A DNA stretch of 64,000 nucleotides, taken from NCBI GenBank assembly GCA_019695335.1, contig JAIBAF010000006.1, forward strand, positions 1-64,000, given 5' to 3'. The translations under genes were made by a program, and so were the position numbers. The stretch is from a bacterium (GTDB lineage: Bacteria; CLD3; SB21). The notes beneath the pieces are model-generated. The model saw nothing but the letters and a program-made list of their open reading frames with translations. It searched no databases and was not told where the DNA came from. This document shows, in pieces, positions 26,004 through 35,720 of the stretch; within the stretch, counting starts at the first letter, position 1, and each line of letters starts with the position of its first letter.

Positions 26004-27092
26004 ATGGCAGAATTGAAAAAAGATGATGACACGATCGTCGTCGATAAAGAAAAAAAGGCATCGTTGGAGCGGACCATTTCCGATATCATGAAGGAATATG
26101 GCAAAGGTTCTATCATGCGATTGGGCGAACGTTCGGCGATGACGGTCGACGTATTTTCGACCGGTTCGATCGCGATTGATGCCGCGCTCGGCGTCGGAGG
26201 AATTCCGCGCGGCCGTATTACTGAAATTTTCGGCCCTGAATCGAGCGGTAAAACTACGCTGGCCTTGCACGTGGTGGCTGAATCTCAAAAACTGGGCGGC
26301 ATCGCCGCATTTATCGATGCGGAACACGCTCTCGATCCCGTTTATGCCAAACGCCTTGGCGTCGATACGGATAATTTACTGATTTCACAGCCGGATAACG
26401 GTGAACAGGCTCTGGAAATTACGGAGCGTCTTGTGCGCAGCAATGCGGTGGATATTATCGTTATCGATTCGGTTGCGGCTTTAGTGCCACGCAGCGAAAT
26501 TGACGGTGAAATGGGCGACGCGACGATGGGTGTGCAAGCGCGCCTGATGAGTCAGGCGATGCGTAAATTAACCGGCGCCGTGAGTAAATCGAAAACATGC
26601 GTGATTTTTATCAATCAGGTGCGCGACAAAATCGGCGTGATGTTCGGGAATCCTGAGACGACGACCGGCGGGCGCGCGTTGAAATTTTATACGTCGATCC
26701 GGATCGATATTCGCCGTATCGGACAAATCAAAGCCGGTGAACAAATCGTCGGTAATCGAACCAAAATCAAAGTTGTTAAAAACAAATTGGCGCCGCCGTT
26801 CAAAGAAGTCGAAACCGATCTGATGTACGGTTTCGGAATTTCCCGCGAAGGCGATCTGATCGATCTGGCGACGAATATGAATATTGTCCAGAAGAGCGGA
26901 ACCTGGTATGCCTTTGACGATGAAAAAATCGGACAAGGTCGTGAAAATGCCAAACAGTTTCTGATCGACAATCCGGACACATACAAAAAAATCGAAACGA
27001 AAGTCCGGAAGGAACTGGGTCTGACTGCGGCGACTGAAACTAAAGAAACGCCGAAGCAAAGTCCCAACAGCGTTGAGAAAAAATCGAAGTAA
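26004..27092 (+). CDS. recA: RecA recombinase
   Basis: This is a complete RecA of 362 residues, the ATP-dependent DNA strand-exchange protein that also triggers SOS-type responses. Seen: Walker [10 protein letters not shown] (about 73-81), catalytic Glu region [10 protein letters not shown], Walker B region [18 protein letters not shown]2 loop [20 protein letters not shown]. The C-terminal tail is Lys/Glu rich. It sits between two ssb genes on one strand, 185 and 104 bp apart, so cotranscription is possible but not certain. I see no LexA-type box upstream by eye. Confidence 0.99.
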   Translation: MAELKKDDDTIVVDKEKKASLERTISDIMKEYGKGSIMRLGERSAMTVDVFSTGSIAIDAALGVGGIPRGRITEIFGPESSGKTTLALHVVAESQKLGGIAAFIDAEHALDPVYAKRLGVDTDNLLISQPDNGEQALEITERLVRSNAVDIIVIDSVAALVPRSEIDGEMGDATMGVQARLMSQAMRKLTGAVSKSKTCVIFINQVRDKIGVMFGNPETTTGGRALKFYTSIRIDIRRIGQIKAGEQIVGNRTKIKVVKNKLAPPFKEVETDLMYGFGISREGDLIDLATNMNIVQKSGTWYAFDDEKIGQGRENAKQFLIDNPDTYKKIETKVRKELGLTAATETKETPKQSPNSVEKKSK

Positions 27093-27196
27093 TCGGGCAT
27101 TGTCGCTTTGGGCGAACAGGGGAGCGACAGAGCTTAATTTTATACGGTTATTTCCCATAAGCTCTGAATAACCGTAAATTTTCACAGGAAGTAATT

Positions 27197-27655
27197 ATGG
27201 CAAAAGGAACATTAAACAAAGTCATTTTAATCGGCCGCCTCGGCAAAGACCCGGAACTGCGATACACACCGACCGGAGCCGCCGTCGCAACTTTTAACGT
27301 TGCCACCAACGAATCGTACAAAGATAAAGAAGGCAAAGAAGTCGATAATACCGATTGGCACCGGATCGTAGCGTGGAGGAAACTGGCCGAAATCTGCGGA
27401 CAATATTTGAAAAAAGGTTCCTTAGTCTATATCGAAGGAAAACTTAAAACGCGTAACTATGACGATAAAGACGGTACGAAAAAATACATAACGGAAATCG
27501 TCGCGGACAATATGCAGATGTTGGGTGGACGAATGGGCGATAGCGGCAACGAGCGCGTCCCGCCGCCAATGTCGGATTCCGACACTACGTCGTCCAATTT
27601 ATCCAATAACTCAGCCGAGCCTTCCAGCGACGCGAATGATGATCTGCCGTTTTGA
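27197..27655 (+). CDS. ssb: Single-stranded DNA-binding protein, copy 2
   Basis: The second SSB has 152 residues. The OB-fold core is about 110 residues and closely similar to copy 1 ([40 protein letters not shown]). The tail (about 110-152) is Pro/Ser/Asn-rich and ends DANDDLPF, the classic acidic tip. This is probably the general housekeeping SSB, whereas copy 1 with its weaker tip may be specialised; that division is inference. AGGAAG precedes the ATG. Confidence 0.97.
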   Translation: MAKGTLNKVILIGRLGKDPELRYTPTGAAVATFNVATNESYKDKEGKEVDNTDWHRIVAWRKLAEICGQYLKKGSLVYIEGKLKTRNYDDKDGTKKYITEIVADNMQMLGGRMGDSGNERVPPPMSDSDTTSSNLSNNSAEPSSDANDDLPF

Positions 27656-27932
27656 ATCAGGTTTTTTCAAGATAATACCAATTTAGGGACTTTCTCATCA
27701 AAACCCTGTATATCTGTATTGAGTTGCTTGACGGTTGCCATTGGATAACACGTATGAACGATGTCTATTCGTCGTCACGATTAGTAGTTCACAATTAGAT
27801 AAGTTGTTTTTGAGGTCTTGCTGATAGTGGGGCGTGCTATCAATTTAGTCATAAAATTTATAGTCGTCACGCTAACATATGACCGCGAGGTGCTTAACTG
27901 GTGGTCTGATGTATATCTATTTGTAGTTATTT

Positions 27933-28472
27933 ATGAAAAAGCCATTTTCTTTTGTTCTGGCATTCTTGATTAACTTTTGTAGCTGTGAGTATGCTCCGAT
28001 AGTTTCAAACAAATCCCCCGATTTTCATAGACAAATCGAGCGAGTAATCATCCTATTTAGATCTGAGAAGGAACAATCAGAGTTATGCGAGCTTTTCGGA
28101 GTACGTATAATTGAAAAGCTTCAAGTCTCGAAAGTAGAATGCCGGTTCTATTCAGAAACATTCAATCGCGAATCAATAGAATTGGATGAAACTCGAATGA
28201 ATTTAGATTCTATAACTGAGAGTTTCAACGCTGATGCATTCTTGAGAATTGATTTCGTTGGGCAAACTGTTTGGTCCGGTTCACAGGTTACTCGCCAAAA
28301 AGACTTTAATTCAAGTTTGTTTGATCTAAAAGGTAACAAGAAAAGAGTTTGGCGATCGTACTTCCACTTGACTACAAAAGCTGATATGTTTTACAATAAT
28401 AATCGGTTGGATGCGGCTGATCTAACTGATCTGCTTTTTAATCAACTTAAAAAAGATAGGATTATTAATTAG
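27933..28472 (+). CDS. Putative lipoprotein of unknown function
   Basis: The protein has 179 residues with a hydrophobic N terminus (LAFLINFCSC; Cys 16 or 18 could be the lipid-modified residue, though the lipobox is not standard). The mature part is charged (FHRQIERVIILFRSEKEQSE), followed by strand-like RIDFVGQTVW. No family is recognised. The gene and its flanks (27656-28604) are more AT-rich than neighbouring coding DNA and use AT-ending codons, suggesting recent transfer or relaxed selection. No mobility gene is adjacent. Confidence 0.6.
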   Translation: MKKPFSFVLAFLINFCSCEYAPIVSNKSPDFHRQIERVIILFRSEKEQSELCELFGVRIIEKLQVSKVECRFYSETFNRESIELDETRMNLDSITESFNADAFLRIDFVGQTVWSGSQVTRQKDFNSSLFDLKGNKKRVWRSYFHLTTKADMFYNNNRLDAADLTDLLFNQLKKDRIIN

Positions 28473-28604
28473 GCGTCGTACTATCAGATAATTTATAATA
28501 ACTTGTGTTTGTGTATATGTCGCTAGAATGGATAATAAGATTCAGTTACCGCTACATAGAGATCAAGCTTTATTCGCAAGTACATTATTATAGTAGTCAA
28601 ACAA

Positions 28605-29537
28605 ATGAACACTGCCACTATTACCAAAGAACATCAAACACCAAAGCTGGTTTTAGCTTTTATCGCAATTTATTTCGTTTGGGGCTCGACATACCTTGCT
28701 ATTCGCTATGCTGTGGAAAGCATTCCGCCGCTCCTGATGATGGGAACACGATCGCTCATCGCCGGGCTCATCATTATAGCGTGGAGTTGGATGCGTGGCG
28801 ATGAGAAACCGAAAGCTGAACATTTACCCGCATTGTTCATTATCGGCGCTTCATTTTTTCTCGTGGGGCATGGCTTGCTGGCATGGGCGGAACAAACCGT
28901 TCCTTCCGGACTTGCGGCGTTGCTCGTTGCATCGGAACCGGCGTGGATTGCATTGATAGAGTCGCTTGTGGCTCGGAGTTATACCTTAAGCTTAAAAGGA
29001 ATTGCCGGATTGATTGTAGGTTTTGTTGGGATCGTTTTGCTGGTTGCTCCCACTGGAGATTTCGGTACAGGCAATACCGATGTAATTGGCGCAATGGCGA
29101 TTATCGTTGGTGCGCTGTCATGGTCAGGCGGCGCGGTCTATTCGCGTTTTGCAAAACTTCCATCGTCGCCGATGATGACGGCTGGTTTTGAAATAATAAT
29201 CGGTGGAGTATTGTTGTTGTTGACGGGAATAGTATTCGGTGAGATGGGAGAACTTCACGCCGTTTCTCTTCGCTCGCTGTTGGCGTTGTTGTATCTTATT
29301 ATTTTCGGTTCCGTTATTGCGTTCTCGGCCTACGTATGGCTGCTCTCACAGATATCGGCAACGAAAATTTCAACTCATACGTATGTTAATCCGGTTATTG
29401 CAGTGTTACTCGGGTGGATATTAGCAGATGAACCGGTGACTTTCCTTACGCTCGCTGCTGCCGCGGCAATTATGCTTTCCATTTATCTGGTCTTCAGCGA
29501 CCGGACACATACGGAAAAGGAATTAGCGGGTAATTAA
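28605..29537 (+). CDS. EamA-family drug/metabolite transporter
   Basis: The protein has 310 residues and ten membrane helices in two EamA repeats (about 15-145 and 160-300). The first repeat has FVWGSTYLAIRYAVESIPPL and the second GALSWSGGAVYSRF. The family exports amino acids or metabolites (YedA-like), and no substrate can be assigned. The gene lies between the AT-rich unknown lipoprotein and the convergent rny gene. Confidence 0.92.
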   Translation: MNTATITKEHQTPKLVLAFIAIYFVWGSTYLAIRYAVESIPPLLMMGTRSLIAGLIIIAWSWMRGDEKPKAEHLPALFIIGASFFLVGHGLLAWAEQTVPSGLAALLVASEPAWIALIESLVARSYTLSLKGIAGLIVGFVGIVLLVAPTGDFGTGNTDVIGAMAIIVGALSWSGGAVYSRFAKLPSSPMMTAGFEIIIGGVLLLLTGIVFGEMGELHAVSLRSLLALLYLIIFGSVIAFSAYVWLLSQISATKISTHTYVNPVIAVLLGWILADEPVTFLTLAAAAAIMLSIYLVFSDRTHTEKELAGN

Positions 29538-29550
29538 TATTTCGTACAAA

Positions 29551-31113
29551 TTACTTCGCAAAATCTACAGCGCGATATTCCCGAATGACCGTAATCTTAA
29601 TCTGTCCGGGATATTCCAGTTCCGATTCAATTCTATGAGCAAGATCGTCGGCTAATTGAATGACCTTTCCGTCGTCAATCTGGTCATAGTCAACCAGCAC
29701 CCGTATTTCACGTCCCGCCTGAATCGCAAAAGCGTTTTTAACCGGTTGAAAATCTTTTGTGATAGTTTCCAATTTTGTTAAACGTTTGACGTAATTTTCT
29801 AAAGAATCTCGTTGCGCACCGGGACGTTCTTTGCTGATCACATTCGCCGCATGAACAAGTATGGAAATAGGGTGGGAGATCGTAGGGGTTTCATGATGCT
29901 GTAAAATGGCTTGCTGAACAATCGTGCTTTCACCGAATTTGCGGGCAAGATCAGCGCCGACAACGGCATGATGTTGATCCGCGCGATCTACGGCGTATCC
30001 GATATCGTGAAGGATACCAGCGCGTTTGGCTAATTGTGCATCGTAGCCCAACTCCGACGCCAGAAGCCCCGCAACTGATGCCGTTTCGATGCTGTGCTGA
30101 AGAAGGTTTTGACCGTATTTCATCCGGTAACGCAGTTTACCGATCAATTTGACAATTTCAATATGAGCGCCATGAACGCCTACTTCAAATAACGCTTGTT
30201 CGCCGTAATTAGTGATTTGTTCTTCCAGATCGCGTTTCGCTTTTTCAACGACGTCTTCGATACGACCCGGATGAATACGTCCGTCGGTGATGAGCGTTTC
30301 CAAAGCCATGCGCGCGATCTCACGCCGGATAGGATCAAAACCGGAAATTAAAATCGTTTGTGGCGTGTCGTCGATCAGCACTTCGCAGCCGGTCATAGTC
30401 TCGAAAGCCCTAATGTTCCGGCCTTCGCGGCCAATAATGCGGCCCTTCATCTCATTGCTGGGCAATTTTATTGCTGTGGCCGTGCCTTCAACAGCATGGT
30501 CGATCGCCGAACGGTTGATCGCCTGAATCAATACATTACGTACTTCTTCTTTGGCGGAAACTTCAGCCTGCTCTTTGATCGTACGGATCGTTTGAGCCGC
30601 TTCAGTTTTGGCTTTGTCGATCAGATTATTCATCAAAACCTGTTTGGCTTCTTCGACGGTCATGCGTGCGATTTGCTCAAGCTTTTCATTTTGTGTCCGG
30701 ATCGATTCTTCCAATTCCAGCGACTTTTTATCATAATCCGCGATTTTTTGCTGCAATTGCGATTCGCGGTGAAGTATATCTTTTTCTTTGCGCGTGACAA
30801 AATCGCCCTTCTGCTCGATATTGCGTTCACGTGCCAGAAGCTGGTCTTGTTGTGATTTGATCTGCCCGCGAGTGGTTTTGGTTTGATCGTCGAATTCCTG
30901 ACGTTTGCGGTACCATTCGTCCGATACTTCGATCAGTTTTTCTTTTTTTAAGTTTTCGGCGTCATTGACGGCGGCATCGCGTATCTTTTTGGCTTCTTCG
31001 TCGGCTTCCCGAATGCGTTTCGCTACGTTGATCTTGATCGCAAACGTTTGTCCGAAGATAAATGCCGCTACGGTGACAACCAGCCCGGCGAGTATAAATA
31101 TGACTATTTCCAT
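29551..31113 (-). CDS. rny: Ribonuclease Y
   Basis: This is the membrane-anchored endoribonuclease that starts mRNA decay. Order: N-terminal membrane helix (about 2-24), long coiled coil (about 30-190), KH domain with IIGREGRNIRAFE (about 225-290), HD domain (about 335-430) with ILHDIGYAVDRADQHHAV, and a C-terminal domain. Length 520 is normal. It lies downstream of zapA, and the 162-bp gap carries a hairpin with a 20-bp stem, so expression may be limited by partial termination or RNA processing. Confidence 0.98.
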   Translation of the reverse strand: MEIVIFILAGLVVTVAAFIFGQTFAIKINVAKRIREADEEAKKIRDAAVNDAENLKKEKLIEVSDEWYRKRQEFDDQTKTTRGQIKSQQDQLLARERNIEQKGDFVTRKEKDILHRESQLQQKIADYDKKSLELEESIRTQNEKLEQIARMTVEEAKQVLMNNLIDKAKTEAAQTIRTIKEQAEVSAKEEVRNVLIQAINRSAIDHAVEGTATAIKLPSNEMKGRIIGREGRNIRAFETMTGCEVLIDDTPQTILISGFDPIRREIARMALETLITDGRIHPGRIEDVVEKAKRDLEEQITNYGEQALFEVGVHGAHIEIVKLIGKLRYRMKYGQNLLQHSIETASVAGLLASELGYDAQLAKRAGILHDIGYAVDRADQHHAVVGADLARKFGESTIVQQAILQHHETPTISHPISILVHAANVISKERPGAQRDSLENYVKRLTKLETITKDFQPVKNAFAIQAGREIRVLVDYDQIDDGKVIQLADDLAHRIESELEYPGQIKITVIREYRAVDFAK

Positions 31114-31149
31114 GAGTGGAGTGACAGTTCCTTGGTTTTCGGTTTCGGT

Positions 31150-31219
31150 TAAATAAAAATCCCTGAAATTAAAACTGCAATGGCATACTTGAATTCACCG
31201 CAGTTTGAATTTCAGGGAT
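31150..31219 (-). terminator. Long stem-loop with T run between zapA and rny
   Basis: Twenty-base arms at 31159-31178 and 31200-31219 pair at 19 of 20 positions around a 21-base loop. On the minus strand the stem is followed by TTTTTATTT, so it fits a very strong rho-independent terminator. It lies 57 bp after zapA and about 46 bp before the rny start. It could also be an RNase substrate in the rny leader. Confidence 0.75.
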
Positions 31220-31275
31220 ACGTTAAGTTTATCTCGTAAAAGAAATAGGCAAAAAGTCGTTTCCGGCCGTCAGAA

Positions 31276-31605
31276 TTATTTCTGAGTAAACAGTGAAATT
31301 TCCTCGTTCGATTCGACCGGTGTAGCGTCCTGATCGGGCAACAAATCCATCAATTTTTGTGCGCGGGTTTCGTAAGAGTCAACTTGTTTGTTTTGTTCTT
31401 CCCGTGTCTTGAAGAATTCGTCGGTAATGTTGAGTGCGGCCAGGATCGCCACTTTCAGGGACGATTTAATCGTACCGGCGCTGTTAATTTCGCGCATTTT
31501 TTGGTCAACATATTTGGCAATTGTCTGAATATGATCCGGATCCGCGTCGCCTTTGATCATATAATCGGATCCGTAGATGTTGACTTTGACGGTATGTTTG
31601 TCCAC
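31276..31605 (-). CDS. zapA: Cell-division protein ZapA
   Basis: The protein has 109 residues. The N-terminal part is the ZapA beta-hairpin-helix head (VKVNIYGSDYMIKGDADPDH) and the C-terminal part a helix that forms the antiparallel coiled coil. ZapA cross-links FtsZ filaments at the division site. It is in a minus-strand run with a coiled-coil protein upstream and rny downstream. No stem-specific regulation was seen beyond the hairpin after it. Confidence 0.92.
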   Translation of the reverse strand: MDKHTVKVNIYGSDYMIKGDADPDHIQTIAKYVDQKMREINSAGTIKSSLKVAILAALNITDEFFKTREEQNKQVDSYETRAQKLMDLLPDQDATPVESNEEISLFTQK

Positions 31606-31652
31606 TGTTTTCTTATCGCATTAAACTTAACACCTGCGGTGTTAATACAATT

Positions 31653-32123
31653 TTATATGGATGAAATAGTTTTTTCTAATTGTCCTAACTTCGACAATGC
31701 AGTTTCGATATGCTCTCGAATCGCATTACGGTCAAAAGATGATTCCGTTGTTGACTGCGATTGAACCTGCTGCATTTCTTCCTTAAGCTTTTCATGAGTC
31801 TCATGTGCTGTCTCGAATTCCTGTCTCAGAAGGTTATACGCGCTTTGCAATTCCTGAAAAGCTGCTTCTTTAGTTTTTAAAAGAGCCTGTTGTCTGCGAA
31901 TAATCTGTTCTTTTTCTTCGAGAGAATCGCTTGACGTTTCAGGTGTCGTTTCACGCTGGAGTAATTGGGTCTTGAGTTGTTCGTTTTCTTTTTGTAAAAC
32001 ATCGAAACGTTTGAGCCATTGGCGCATACGTTGCTCTAATAATTCCATCGGATCAGTCGATTCCATATCCCAAGCCGTAGTTTTGGTTTTCGTAGTGCGG
32101 GATTTGGTAGTCGACGCATTCAT
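31653..32123 (-). CDS. Coiled-coil protein of unknown function
   Basis: The protein has 156 residues. Residues 30-65 and 70-125 are strongly heptad-like and Glu/Gln/Lys-rich (for example QRMRQWLKRFDVLQKENEQL), while the N terminus is Ser/Thr/Lys-rich and disordered. It has no signal peptide. Its position between pheT and zapA, 47 bp before zapA, and its coiled-coil nature make a ZapB-like or ZapA-partner role plausible. This is inference; many coiled coils look alike. Confidence 0.65.
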   Translation of the reverse strand: MNASTTKSRTTKTKTTAWDMESTDPMELLEQRMRQWLKRFDVLQKENEQLKTQLLQRETTPETSSDSLEEKEQIIRRQQALLKTKEAAFQELQSAYNLLRQEFETAHETHEKLKEEMQQVQSQSTTESSFDRNAIREHIETALSKLGQLEKTISSI

Positions 32124-32144
32124 CCGGCGATGCCAAAGGTTATG

Positions 32145-34559
32145 TCACTGGCGCAACGATGCCTGAAATTGTTTTTCCGTACGTTGCAGGATTCGTTTAA
32201 TGACGGTATCAACTTCTTCTTCTGTCAACGTACGTTCGTGCGATTGAAAAATTAATGAAAATGCTAAACTTTTTTTGTCGTTTGGAATCTGATTGCCCGT
32301 ATAAACATCAAAAACATCTAAGGCTTGCAAATGATCACCTGCTTCTTTCCGGATAACTTCAATAAGTTCCTTGGCAACAAGATTACGATCGATGATCAGT
32401 GCTAAATCACGCCGTACTGAAGGAAAACGAGGAATCGGCGTGTATATTAATTTATTTTGTGTTAATGCCTGAAGTTTTTGGAAATTCAGTTCAAACGCCC
32501 AAACGTCCGCATCAATGTCAAAATGTCGTAAAAGGGTCTTGGACAAACGTCCGAAACGGCCTAAAATTGTGTCCGAAAAATCATTCTCTTTGGCTAAAAT
32601 TTCCAAAGAGTTAGCGGAAAAAACTTCTTGGTCATGATAATGATTAAATTGAATATTGTCAAGTAGAAACTTCCTCCCAAGCCGCGTCAAAATGCTCTTT
32701 AAGTCAAAGAAATCAAATGCTTCCGGTTTTGAACTCCAATGAATAGGCGCTCTCTTACCGGTCGCACATCCGGCCAAAATGATTTTTTCTTTTGGTAACA
32801 CTTCGTTAATATGATGATACGTCCGGCCAATTTCAAAAATCCGAATATCAAGGTTTTTTCGGTTCAGATTCGTACGCACCACTTCCAATAGGCTTGGTAG
32901 CATCGAGATACGCATTACACCCATTTCTTCACCGATCGGATTCATCAGCTTCACAAATTCTTTTTCAGATTGCGGCGCAACAGCTAACTGATCCTTCGCA
33001 AGAACCATTGAATTGGTGACCACTTCATAGAAGCCGTTTTCTTTCATGGTTTCGCGAACACTCATAATAAATTTGCCGTCCGTATCGGCAGAGGCATCGT
33101 AGTGTACGTAGGCTCCGGAAGAGGTTGGTAAATTGGAGTAGCCGTGGATACGTGCAACTTCTTCGATCAGGTCGACGGCTTCTATCAGGTCACGTCTGAA
33201 ACTTGGCGGCGTTACGTCGAAAACACCTGTCGAGGTTTCACGAACAGTACAATTTATTTTTTCCAGGATGTTTTTTATTAAAGCTGCCGGAAGATTTTCA
33301 CCAAGAAGTTTTTTGACAGCCTCAGTCGTGAGTTGAATCGATTGGGGAGTGATTGAAGTTTTGACAACATCAATATGACCTTTGGCAATTTCTCCGCCGG
33401 CCGTTTCTTTAAACAGTTGAATGGCACGATTGAGCGCAGTGAGCGATCCTTCCGGATCAACTCCGCGGCCAAACCGATTCGATGCATCGGAATGAATGCC
33501 AAGATGTTTGGCGGAACGGCGAATGCGTTTGGAATCGAAATAAGCCGATTCCAAAAGTACATTAACCGTTGCATCGGAAATTTCAGAATTTTTTCCGCCC
33601 ATAATTCCACCGATACCAATTGAGCGCTTCGCATCGCAAATCATCACGGTTTCATTATTCAAAATGTGCGTCTTTCCATCGAGCGTGACGAAGCGATCGC
33701 CTTCTTTGGAAGAACGGACAATGATCGCATGACCTTCTAATTGATCATAATCAAAAGCGTGCAGAGGTTGACCGCACTCCAGCATGACGTAATTAGTGAC
33801 GTCAACAATATTATTGATTGAGCGAAGCCCGCTTGCCTCAAGGCGTTTTATTAACCATTCAGGCGATGGACCAATTTTAACGCCACGAATGGCTCTGGCC
33901 GTGTATCTCGGGCATCCGATGCCATCTTCGATAATAACGGACGCCAATTGACTGATTTCTTGAGACGTTTCGTCAATTTTAATTTCCGGGAGTTTGATAG
34001 ATTGATTTTCAATAATGGCTATTTCTCTGGCTATTCCTAATACGCTCAAACAATCGGGGCGGTTGGATGTCACATCAATATCTAAAATCGTATCGCCGAT
34101 TCCCATGAAGTTCGCAAAAGCCTGACCGAGAGCATGAGCCTTTGCCATGTCCAATTCCCAAATCCCCGGCGATTTTTCTTTTTCAAAGCCAAGTTCGCTT
34201 TTAGAACAAATCATTCCGTGGGACTCTTCGCCGCGGATTTTGGCTTTTTTGATTTCAAAATTTCCCGGCATGACGGTTCCGACCGTTGCAACAGGGACAA
34301 GCTGCCCGGCCTTCACGTTAGAAGCTCCGCAGACGATACTTAAAATTTCCTTGCCGATATCGACTTTGGTCAATGATAATTTATCAGCATTGGGATGTTT
34401 TTGGGCTTCGAGCACTTTGCCGATTACGACACCGGGAAACGGATCAAGTTCGATAATCGCTTCGACATTCAAACCGTTCATCGTCATCCGGTGCGCAAGT
34501 TCATTTATAGGCAGCGTGATCGTGACGTAATCGTTGATCCATGAGAGAGAAACTTTCAC
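32145..34559 (-). CDS. pheT: Phenylalanine-tRNA ligase beta subunit
   Basis: The beta chain of phenylalanyl-tRNA synthetase has 804 residues. It has an EMAP-II-like tRNA-binding domain near residues 40-150 ([20 protein letters not shown]), B3/B4 editing domain, B5, and a ferredoxin-fold anticodon-binding domain at the C terminus ([14 protein letters not shown]). It charges tRNA-Phe with the alpha chain. Unlike most bacteria, pheS is not adjacent: the region upstream is a 204-bp gap and a divergent PPK2 gene. The leader carries an AT-rich inverted repeat. Confidence 0.98.
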   Translation of the reverse strand: MKVSLSWINDYVTITLPINELAHRMTMNGLNVEAIIELDPFPGVVIGKVLEAQKHPNADKLSLTKVDIGKEILSIVCGASNVKAGQLVPVATVGTVMPGNFEIKKAKIRGEESHGMICSKSELGFEKEKSPGIWELDMAKAHALGQAFANFMGIGDTILDIDVTSNRPDCLSVLGIAREIAIIENQSIKLPEIKIDETSQEISQLASVIIEDGIGCPRYTARAIRGVKIGPSPEWLIKRLEASGLRSINNIVDVTNYVMLECGQPLHAFDYDQLEGHAIIVRSSKEGDRFVTLDGKTHILNNETVMICDAKRSIGIGGIMGGKNSEISDATVNVLLESAYFDSKRIRRSAKHLGIHSDASNRFGRGVDPEGSLTALNRAIQLFKETAGGEIAKGHIDVVKTSITPQSIQLTTEAVKKLLGENLPAALIKNILEKINCTVRETSTGVFDVTPPSFRRDLIEAVDLIEEVARIHGYSNLPTSSGAYVHYDASADTDGKFIMSVRETMKENGFYEVVTNSMVLAKDQLAVAPQSEKEFVKLMNPIGEEMGVMRISMLPSLLEVVRTNLNRKNLDIRIFEIGRTYHHINEVLPKEKIILAGCATGKRAPIHWSSKPEAFDFFDLKSILTRLGRKFLLDNIQFNHYHDQEVFSANSLEILAKENDFSDTILGRFGRLSKTLLRHFDIDADVWAFELNFQKLQALTQNKLIYTPIPRFPSVRRDLALIIDRNLVAKELIEVIRKEAGDHLQALDVFDVYTGNQIPNDKKSLAFSLIFQSHERTLTEEEVDTVIKRILQRTEKQFQASLRQ

Positions 34560-34587
34560 TTCCGACTCCGTTGTGTTGCTTTGAATT

Positions 34588-34609
34588 GCTAAAAATCAGA
34601 CTTTTTAGC
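34588..34609 (-). promoter_or_regulatory. Inverted repeat in the pheT leader
   Basis: GCTAAAAA-TCAGAC-TTTTTAGC (plus strand) is a perfect 8-bp stem with a 6-base loop, 29-50 bp upstream of the pheT start. No T run follows on the minus strand. It may be an operator or a weak leader structure, not a T-box. Confidence 0.3.
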
Positions 34610-34763
34610 GTGAAAAATTTTTTGCGTTAAAAAACTCGTAAAGTATAGGATTGTTTAACCGAAAAATCAATGCACAAGTCTGCAAAAAATCATTGGCCAT
34701 TCATCCAAGAAAATCGGAAATTATGAGGTTAGGCACGATCAACTTAACTTACTGGAGGCGAAC

Positions 34764-35567
34764 ATGGTTAAAAAATTCAGAGTGCCGCCGGAAACGTCGG
34801 TTTCCCTCAAAGATTATGATCCCGATTATACTGCCGGTTATGAATCGGCAGACGATGCCCGGGACGAATTCAAAAAACTTAACCTCAAAATGATCGAGTT
34901 ACAGGAATTAATGTATGCGCAAAAAAAACATGCTTTATTGATCATTCTGCAGGCCATGGATGCGGGCGGCAAGGATGGTACGATCAAAAATGTGATGCGC
35001 GGCATCAATCCTCAAAGCTGCGTGGTGCACAGTTTCAAAGGTCCGTCGGAAGAAGAACGTTCTCATGATTTTTTGTGGCGTATTCATAAAGCGGTGCCGC
35101 CGCGCGGCTCCGTTGGAATTTTCAACCGTTCGCATTACGAGGACGTTTTGGTTACACGCGTTCACGGCATGATCAACGACAAAGAAGCCAAAGAACGGTT
35201 TGAGAGGATTAACGAATTTGAAGAATTGCTGTACGATAGCGATGTCGCTATCGTGAAATTTTTTCTGTACATCTCCAAAGACGAACAGAAAAAAAGACTG
35301 CAGGAGCGTCTGGATGACAAGGAAAAACACTGGAAGTTTTCACCTAACGATTTGAAAGAGCGTAAACTCTGGGGGGATTACATGAACGCTTTCGAAGACG
35401 TTTTTTCGAATTGCAGTAAAAAACATGCGCCTTGGTATATTATACCGTCGAATAAAAAATGGTTCAGGAATCTGGCTGTTGCGGAAGTCATTGTCGATAC
35501 CATGGAGGACTTGAAAATGCACGTTCCGAAACCCGCGGAGGATTATTCGAAAGTCGTGATTGAATGA
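34764..35567 (+). CDS. ppk2: Polyphosphate kinase 2 family protein
   Basis: This is a PPK2 of 267 residues that transfers phosphate between polyphosphate and nucleotides. The Walker A-like region MDAGGKDGTIKNVM (about 66-79) and the lid/Walker B region VGIFNRSHYEDVLVTRVHG are present and intact, as is the C-terminal WYIIPSNKKWFRNLAV. One catalytic domain suggests class I or III; NDP or AMP preference cannot be called by eye. GGAGG precedes the ATG by six bases. It is divergent from pheT. Confidence 0.92.
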   Translation: MVKKFRVPPETSVSLKDYDPDYTAGYESADDARDEFKKLNLKMIELQELMYAQKKHALLIILQAMDAGGKDGTIKNVMRGINPQSCVVHSFKGPSEEERSHDFLWRIHKAVPPRGSVGIFNRSHYEDVLVTRVHGMINDKEAKERFERINEFEELLYDSDVAIVKFFLYISKDEQKKRLQERLDDKEKHWKFSPNDLKERKLWGDYMNAFEDVFSNCSKKHAPWYIIPSNKKWFRNLAVAEVIVDTMEDLKMHVPKPAEDYSKVVIE

Positions 35568-35720
35568 TTTGAGCGTTGACAACTTTTTTATTTATTCATC
35601 CGATACATTTTTTTATTGCACATCGCTCTTGCAGAGATTAACTTCTTGAGCAATTACCGCCCTTGCTTTTAATTTTCTTCAAATAGACCCGCTCACGAAT
35701 TTTAAACAGGAGGAGATTTC

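Noticed and set aside
26568-27185. Open reading frame of 205 codons on the minus strand across recA
   Set aside because: It is antisense to the strongly conserved recA frame, has no signal or domain, and no ribosome binding site. The length is explained by recA codon use.
31114-31275. 6S RNA between zapA and rny
   Set aside because: 6S RNA genes are next to zapA in gammaproteobacteria, but here one continuous stem with a 21-base loop and T run is seen, with no large central bubble. A terminator or leader hairpin is the simpler reading; a covariance search would settle it.
34560-34763. T-box or Phe attenuator before pheT
   Set aside because: The stem GCTAAAAA/TTTTTAGC is short, and I see no T-box sequence and no run of Phe codons in a leader peptide.
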